From Thiodiazotropha sp050291245 (GTDB lineage: Bacteria > Pseudomonadota > Gammaproteobacteria > Chromatiales > Chromatiaceae): a stretch of 64,000 nt of DNA. The DNA is taken from positions 115,066 to 179,065 of the forward strand of contig JBNKJP010000067.1 of NCBI GenBank assembly GCA_050291245.1. The letters run 5' to 3'. Position 1 is the first letter of the stretch; each line of letters opens with the position of its first letter. Under the pieces are notes generated by a model. It ran no database searches. It worked only from the letters and a program-made list of their open reading frames with translations, and was not told the origin of the DNA. Positions 59,701-64,000 of the stretch are shown piece after piece. The translations under genes were made by a program, and so were the position numbers.

Positions 59701-60408
59701 ATGATCTATCTGCTTGACGAAAATCCGAATATGCCCTTTCCGGATGTCTCCGAGGCGGAGCGCGACCCGGACGGCTTGCTTGCGGTAGGCGGAGACCTCA
59801 CTCCACAGCGACTCATCCAGGCCTACCAGCTCGGAATCTTCCCCTGGTATTCCGAAGGCGAACCCATATTGTGGTGGTCGCCGGATCCTCGCATGGTGCT
59901 GTATCCCGAGCAGGTCAAAGTCAGCCGTAGCCTGCGTAAGACACTGCGCAAGGGCATCTTTCAGGTTACCTTCGATCGGGATTTCGACGCGGTCATACAT
60001 GCCTGCGCCGCCCCTCGTGGCGATAACCCGGGCACCTGGCTGGTACCGGAAATGATCGACGCCTACCGTATGCAGTTTAACCTCGGGCTGGCCCACTCCG
60101 TTGAAGTATGGAAGGAACAGGAATTGGTGGGTGGTCTCTATGGCATGGCCATTGGCAAGGTGTTTTTCGGTGAATCCATGTTCAGCCGAGTCAGTGACAG
60201 TTCCAAAGTGGCGTTGGTCATGCTCAGCCGACAGCTCATGGATTGGGGATTCCGAATGATCGATTGCCAGGTATACACCCGTCACTTGGCAAGCCTGGGC
60301 GCCGCACAGATTCCCCGCAGTCGATTTTGCCAGGACCTGCAGCGATGGACCCACGTTCCAGGACGTATCGGCAGCTGGGCGGAAACCAAACCAGAGTTCA
60401 CATCATGA
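59701..60408 (+). CDS. aat: Leucyl/phenylalanyl-tRNA-protein transferase
   Basis: A 235-residue N-end-rule transferase. FPDVSEAERDPDGLLAVGGDL, YQLGIFPWYSEGEPILWWSPDPR and GGLYGMAIGKVFFGESMFS are signatures. It adds Leu or Phe to N-terminal Arg or Lys so that ClpS/ClpAP degrade the protein. It overlaps bpt by ATGA. Confidence 0.96.
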   Translation: MIYLLDENPNMPFPDVSEAERDPDGLLAVGGDLTPQRLIQAYQLGIFPWYSEGEPILWWSPDPRMVLYPEQVKVSRSLRKTLRKGIFQVTFDRDFDAVIHACAAPRGDNPGTWLVPEMIDAYRMQFNLGLAHSVEVWKEQELVGGLYGMAIGKVFFGESMFSRVSDSSKVALVMLSRQLMDWGFRMIDCQVYTRHLASLGAAQIPRSRFCQDLQRWTHVPGRIGSWAETKPEFTS

Positions 60409-61139
60409 TGAATCATTCCGAGTTTGATCAGCAAACCGCGTATGCCTGCTACATGAGCCAGTTGCACGACTGCTCCTACCTGCCAGGTCAGGAAGCCCGA
60501 AACCTGTTTCTCGACCCGATGGCCAAAGTGACACCACAACTCTACCAGCAGCTTATCGATCAGGGTTTCCGCCGCAGTGGCTGTTATCTGTACCAGCCGG
60601 CCTGCCCCAACTGCAACAGCTGTATTTCCCTGCGCATTCCCGTGGATGCCTATCAACCTTCGCGCAGCCAGCGTCGCAATTGGAAAGAGAACAGCGGATC
60701 CATTCAGGTTACGCCGGTATCGGCGCAGTACAATGAAGAGCATTTTCAGCTCTACAAACGCTACCTGGGAGATCGGCATCCCGACGGAGCGATGGTTTGC
60801 AACAGTCCAGGCCAATACTCACAGTTTCTCACCTGTGACTGGGCGGAAACACGTTTTATCGAGTTTCGCAAAGGCGATCGATTGATTGCTGTCGCGGTCA
60901 GCGATCTGCTGCCGAACGGCACATCATCCGTCTACACCTTCTTCGATCCCGAGTTGCGTCAGAACGGACTCGGAGTTTACGCATTGATGTGGCAGATCGC
61001 CTTCACCCGGGAGCTGGGATTGAAGTGGGTCTATCCCGGTTTTTGGATCGAGTCCTGCCAAAAAATGAACTACAAGTCCCGTTTCAGGCCCTATCAAGCC
61101 TGGACGGGGCAGCGCTGGATCGAAGTGCCGGCCCGCTAG
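60405..61139 (+). CDS. bpt: Aspartate/glutamate leucyltransferase
   Basis: A 244-residue transferase of the Ate1-like bacterial Bpt family. The N-terminal cysteines (CSYLPGQEA, CPNCNSCISLR) and YTFFDPELRQNGLGVYAL and PGFWIESCQKMNYK are typical. It tags N-terminal Asp/Glu with Leu. It is coupled to aat. In many relatives infA and clpA follow, but here a convergent csrA-like gene overlaps its 3' end by four bases. Confidence 0.94.
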   Translation: MMNHSEFDQQTAYACYMSQLHDCSYLPGQEARNLFLDPMAKVTPQLYQQLIDQGFRRSGCYLYQPACPNCNSCISLRIPVDAYQPSRSQRRNWKENSGSIQVTPVSAQYNEEHFQLYKRYLGDRHPDGAMVCNSPGQYSQFLTCDWAETRFIEFRKGDRLIAVAVSDLLPNGTSSVYTFFDPELRQNGLGVYALMWQIAFTRELGLKWVYPGFWIESCQKMNYKSRFRPYQAWTGQRWIEVPAR

Positions 61140-61390
61140 CCTCTGACGAGGTTTTTGCGACGTCGCTTGTAGATCACCAGGGGTTCATTAGGTTTATTTC
61201 CTTCGTCGCGAACCGGAGAGCGTATCGGTGTGGTATCCGTACGATGAACCAATTCCTCACGCAATATCAAAACATCAGACGGGGCTTCGATACCGAATCG
61301 AACATGTCCGTTGCTGATACTCAGAATTTTTAATGTTACCGATTCTCCGACCTGTAAAGATTGATTGAGATGGCGGGTGAGCACGAGCAC
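61136..61390 (-). CDS. CsrA/RsmA-family regulator with extended C-terminus
   Basis: An 84-residue CsrA paralogue. The core MLVLTRHLNQSLQVG, VTLKILSISNGHVRFGIEAP and LREEL keeps the RNA-binding positions near L4/R6 and R44. The tail from about 50 on is about 20 residues longer than usual and very basic at the end (KRRRKNLVRG). The start is a GTG with GGAGG six bases upstream. CsrA binds GGA in leaders to block translation. The sequence differs from canonical CsrA, so a second, typical copy probably exists elsewhere. Confidence 0.85.
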   Translation of the reverse strand: MLVLTRHLNQSLQVGESVTLKILSISNGHVRFGIEAPSDVLILREELVHRTDTTPIRSPVRDEGNKPNEPLVIYKRRRKNLVRG

Positions 61391-61835
61391 GCATTACCTC
61401 CTTGAAGCATGGATCGGTTTGAGTAAGACCGTTGAGATTCTATTCAGAACGGACAATCCGGCATTGACATTCACCGCCAAGCACTCCTGAATTTCAGTAA
61501 ACTGCGTTTGCTTCAACGGATTTCACCTTGTCACGCACGCAACCTGTCAGTGTGAATCTCAACCGCCTGTTGATCGCATTCCTGGATCTTGTAATAACAA
61601 ATGGCTGACACAACAATGATACATCACATGGATTATAGTACCAGCTAATCAACACAATTCTTTACATTCACATGCAAAGCCCGGGGCATAAAATGGCCTT
61701 TTTATAAGTAAAATGTACCGGGATGATTTTTTTACACTGTTATATTTTGTGTTACGTGTTCTGAATCTCTCTGATAGGGAAATCCGCAGGGGGATATTTC
61801 ATCGATGTTCATTCAGTAACAAATTCACCCTGCCT
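61391..61835. other. Intergenic region between csrA-like and aspartoacylase-like genes
   Basis: No gene is seen. The stretch about 61600-61780 is AT-rich and likely contains the csrA-like promoter upstream of 61390. No operator or terminator is confidently assigned. Confidence 0.45.
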
Positions 61836-62885
61836 TCAGGTGATCGGCGGTTCGGCATCCGGCAACTCCAGAGAGGCATCGGGTATCAATTCCTCGGTGA
61901 ATGTTTCAACGCGCTCTTCCGCCGCTCGTACGCCTTGAAAACGGGCCACATGAAACAGGGCATCACCCTCGTTTGTCAAAGGCAGATTGGAACGTCCGAT
62001 GACGATACCGGCACAGGGGGAATTCACCGTGACTTCCTGATCACCAAAGGGTGATGCCACCACGCCAAGTAATTGTTCCCGTTTGACCCGGCTACCCAGA
62101 GGCACCAGGGCGCGAAAGATGCCGCTCTCCGGAGCGCGTATCCAGGAGGTGCTGCTGGCCACCATGGATTCCATGGGTGTCCTGGCTTTTTGACGCGAAG
62201 TCGGCAGCATACCCAGGATTCTCATGATATTGAGTATCCCCTTCACCCCGGCGCGAATCGCCACTTCATCGAAGCGCAGAGCCTCACCCGCTTCATACAG
62301 AAGCATCGGGATACCGCATTCCGAGGCGGCCTCTCTGAGTGAACCGTCACGCAGTTGGGAGTTGAGCAGCAACGGCACCCCAAAGGCGTGGGCGAGACGG
62401 CTGGTTTCCTCATCATCCATGTTAGCCCGCACATGGGGCAGATTGGATCGATGCAGCGCACCGGTGTGCAGATCAATTCCATGGGTTGAATTGGCGACAA
62501 TCTCCCGCATGAACAGATTCGCAAGTCGACTGGCCAGGGAACCGCTTTCATGCCCCGGGAAGTTGCGATTGAGATCGCGACGGTCAGGGAGATAGCGGGA
62601 GTGTTGAATCACACCGTACACATTTACAATGGGTATGGTAATCAAGGTACCGTGCAGACGGGATAATGACTTGTGCTTCAGGATACGCCGGATAATTTCA
62701 ACCCCATTGAGTTCATCCCCATGAATGGCGGCACTGACAAAAAGCCTGGGGCCGGGTTTCTTCCCATGCAACACCTGGATCGGCATACTCAGCGGGGTAT
62801 GGGTGGGTGACTTGGCAAGGGGCAAGTCGAGATTGACCTGCCCCCCGGGCGGTATCTCCACCCCCCCGATTTTCAGTACTGTCAT
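61836..62885 (-). CDS. Succinylglutamate desuccinylase/aspartoacylase family protein
   Basis: A 349-residue zinc carboxypeptidase-like protein. Zinc ligands are in SAAIHGDELNGVE and GIDLHTG, with the catalytic glutamate in LLYEAGEAL. A biotinyl-like beta domain (about 260-330) ends it. Such genes are regularly paired with rimK-like genes, as here (2 bases apart), suggesting an amino-acyl substrate related to ATP-grasp ligation. Exact substrate unknown. Confidence 0.85.
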   Translation of the reverse strand: MTVLKIGGVEIPPGGQVNLDLPLAKSPTHTPLSMPIQVLHGKKPGPRLFVSAAIHGDELNGVEIIRRILKHKSLSRLHGTLITIPIVNVYGVIQHSRYLPDRRDLNRNFPGHESGSLASRLANLFMREIVANSTHGIDLHTGALHRSNLPHVRANMDDEETSRLAHAFGVPLLLNSQLRDGSLREAASECGIPMLLYEAGEALRFDEVAIRAGVKGILNIMRILGMLPTSRQKARTPMESMVASSTSWIRAPESGIFRALVPLGSRVKREQLLGVVASPFGDQEVTVNSPCAGIVIGRSNLPLTNEGDALFHVARFQGVRAAEERVETFTEELIPDASLELPDAEPPIT

Positions 62886-62887
62886 AC

Positions 62888-63793
62888 TTAACCCTTGCCT
62901 TTGGTCCGGGTACGATGGGGCTGGGCTTTTCGTTCGATAAATTCAATGATCATCCCCGCCACATCCTTCTGTGTGGCGCTCTCGATGCCTTCGAGTCCGG
63001 GTGTCGAATTGACCTCCATGACCAGCGGACCGCGCTCTGACCGGAGTATGTCGACACCGGCCACATTCAGTCCCATCACCTTGGCGGCGCGCACGGCCGT
63101 AGCGCGCTCCTTGGGACTGATCTTCACCAACTCCGCCCGGCCGCCGCGATGCAGATTGGAGCGAAACTCACCTTCGGGCGCCTGCCGTTTCATCGCGGCC
63201 ACCACCTTTCCATCGATGACAAAACAGCGGATATCCGCACCACCGGCCTCCTTGATGTACTCCTGGATCAAGATGTTAGCCTTCAACCCCATGAACGCCT
63301 CGATCACGGATTCCGCCGCCTTTTTGGTCTCCGCGAGCACCACCCCGATGCCCTGGGTTCCTTCGAGCAGTTTGATGACCAGAGGCGCACCGCCCACCAT
63401 TTTGATCAGATCCTGAATATCATCCGGCGAATGGGCATAGCCGGTGATCGGCATCCCGACCCCGTCCCGGGACAGGAGTTGCAAAGACCGCAACTTGTCC
63501 CGCGCCCGGGTGATCGCCACGGACTCATTCGCGGGAAACACCCCCATCATTTCGAACTGACGCAACACGGCCGTTCCATAAAAGGTGATCGAGGCGCCGA
63601 TGCGCGGTATCACCGCGTCAAAATCGAGCAATCGTTCACCCCGGTAGTGCACCTCCGGCTTCATGGCACTGGTATTCATGTAACAGCGCAGGGTGTCGAT
63701 CACGCGGGGTTCGTGTCCCCGCTGCTTACACGCCTCTATCAAGCGCTGGGTAGAGTAGAGTTTGATATTGCGGGAAAGGATGGCGATTTTCAT
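62888..63793 (-). CDS. rimK: RimK-family ATP-grasp amino-acid ligase
   Basis: A 301-residue ligase. Signature segments are RDKLRSLQLLSRDGVGMP, LLEGTQGIGVVLAE, ILIQEYIKEAGGADIRCFVIDG and VDILRSERGPLVMEVNSTPGLEGIE. E. coli RimK adds glutamates to ribosomal protein S6. It is transcribed with the downstream aspartoacylase-like gene. The remaining 207 bases to the window end show no feature I can name. Confidence 0.92.
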   Translation of the reverse strand: MKIAILSRNIKLYSTQRLIEACKQRGHEPRVIDTLRCYMNTSAMKPEVHYRGERLLDFDAVIPRIGASITFYGTAVLRQFEMMGVFPANESVAITRARDKLRSLQLLSRDGVGMPITGYAHSPDDIQDLIKMVGGAPLVIKLLEGTQGIGVVLAETKKAAESVIEAFMGLKANILIQEYIKEAGGADIRCFVIDGKVVAAMKRQAPEGEFRSNLHRGGRAELVKISPKERATAVRAAKVMGLNVAGVDILRSERGPLVMEVNSTPGLEGIESATQKDVAGMIIEFIERKAQPHRTRTKGKG

Positions 63794-64000
63794 TGCAAGT
63801 CCTTAGCGGCGGTTTGATGCCTTGCGGTGAGCAAACACACGTCGGCTGAGTGTATCAATATCTAGTGTAGTGTCCTATATAAATCATACATTTAGACGAG
63901 GTCTGTCATTAGCTGATGTTTAAATCCCTTACCTCGCCCTGCGGGAAGCCACTCAAGCCACGATTGCTGCGTTGCAGCCCTTGGAAAGGGAATAGCCATT

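Noticed and set aside
63841..64000. Possible mobile-element end at the right edge
   Set aside because: Some short repeats are visible, but no inverted repeat or transposase can be shown within the window.

Overview
The window reads as chromosomal DNA of a gammaproteobacterium, probably a sulfur-oxidising or anaerobically respiring member of a Chromatiales-like lineage. The evidence is conserved gammaproteobacterial gene order in two places: maf / yceD-rpmF-plsX-fabHDG-acpP-fabF-pabC-mltG-tmk-holB-pilZ-tatD, and serS-crcB / rarA-lolA-ftsK / trxB-aat-bpt. A Hyn/Isp-type [NiFe]-hydrogenase gene set of the kind known from purple sulfur bacteria supports it. The exact taxon cannot be fixed from sequence reading alone.

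Layout. 0-4.8 kb: hydrogenase small subunit, the electron-transfer partners Isp1 and Isp2, a short HupH-like factor, a maturation protease and HypC; the large subunit is not in the window. 5.1-8.0 kb: a YiiX-like papain-fold enzyme and a long-chain acyl-CoA ligase. 8.0-19.1 kb: one long minus-strand block for fatty-acid synthesis, cell-wall processing and DNA replication. 19.2-22.4 kb: Na+-pumping oxaloacetate decarboxylase (oadGAB) lying between yceD and its usual neighbour maf. 23.4-32.5 kb: signalling and poorly characterised genes (HDOD protein, a membrane-tethered REC/degenerate-GGDEF protein, DUF2914, an RRM-like protein, a two-component system, a TPR protein). 33-38 kb: RRM protein, HtpX, tRNA-Ser, a BAX-inhibitor-like protein, serS, DUF190 and crcB.

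38.4-52.1 kb is the most striking part. A four-gene minus-strand operon encodes a multi-spanning membrane protein with paired histidines, a 21-heme c-type cytochrome (seven 3-heme repeats), a giant 68-heme c-type cytochrome (32 tandem two-heme repeats plus four terminal hemes) and an outer-membrane beta-barrel with periplasmic AMIN/SPOR/TPR-like parts. Divergent to it are a membrane-anchored ferredoxin/FAD oxidoreductase, whose flavoprotein module looks circularly permuted, and a secreted Sel1/ankyrin protein. Together they could form a complete path from cytoplasmic reductant through inner membrane and periplasm to the outer membrane, i.e. a candidate extracellular electron-transfer system with 89 predicted c hemes. 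The block sits between crcB and rarA, which are normally close neighbours, and palindromic repeats lie at one edge, so it looks like an insertion into conserved chromosome.

52.1-64 kb: rarA, lolA, ftsK, alanine dehydrogenase, trxB, a YcgR-like PilZ protein, the N-end-rule transferases aat and bpt, a CsrA paralogue with an extended tail, and an aspartoacylase-like/RimK pair.
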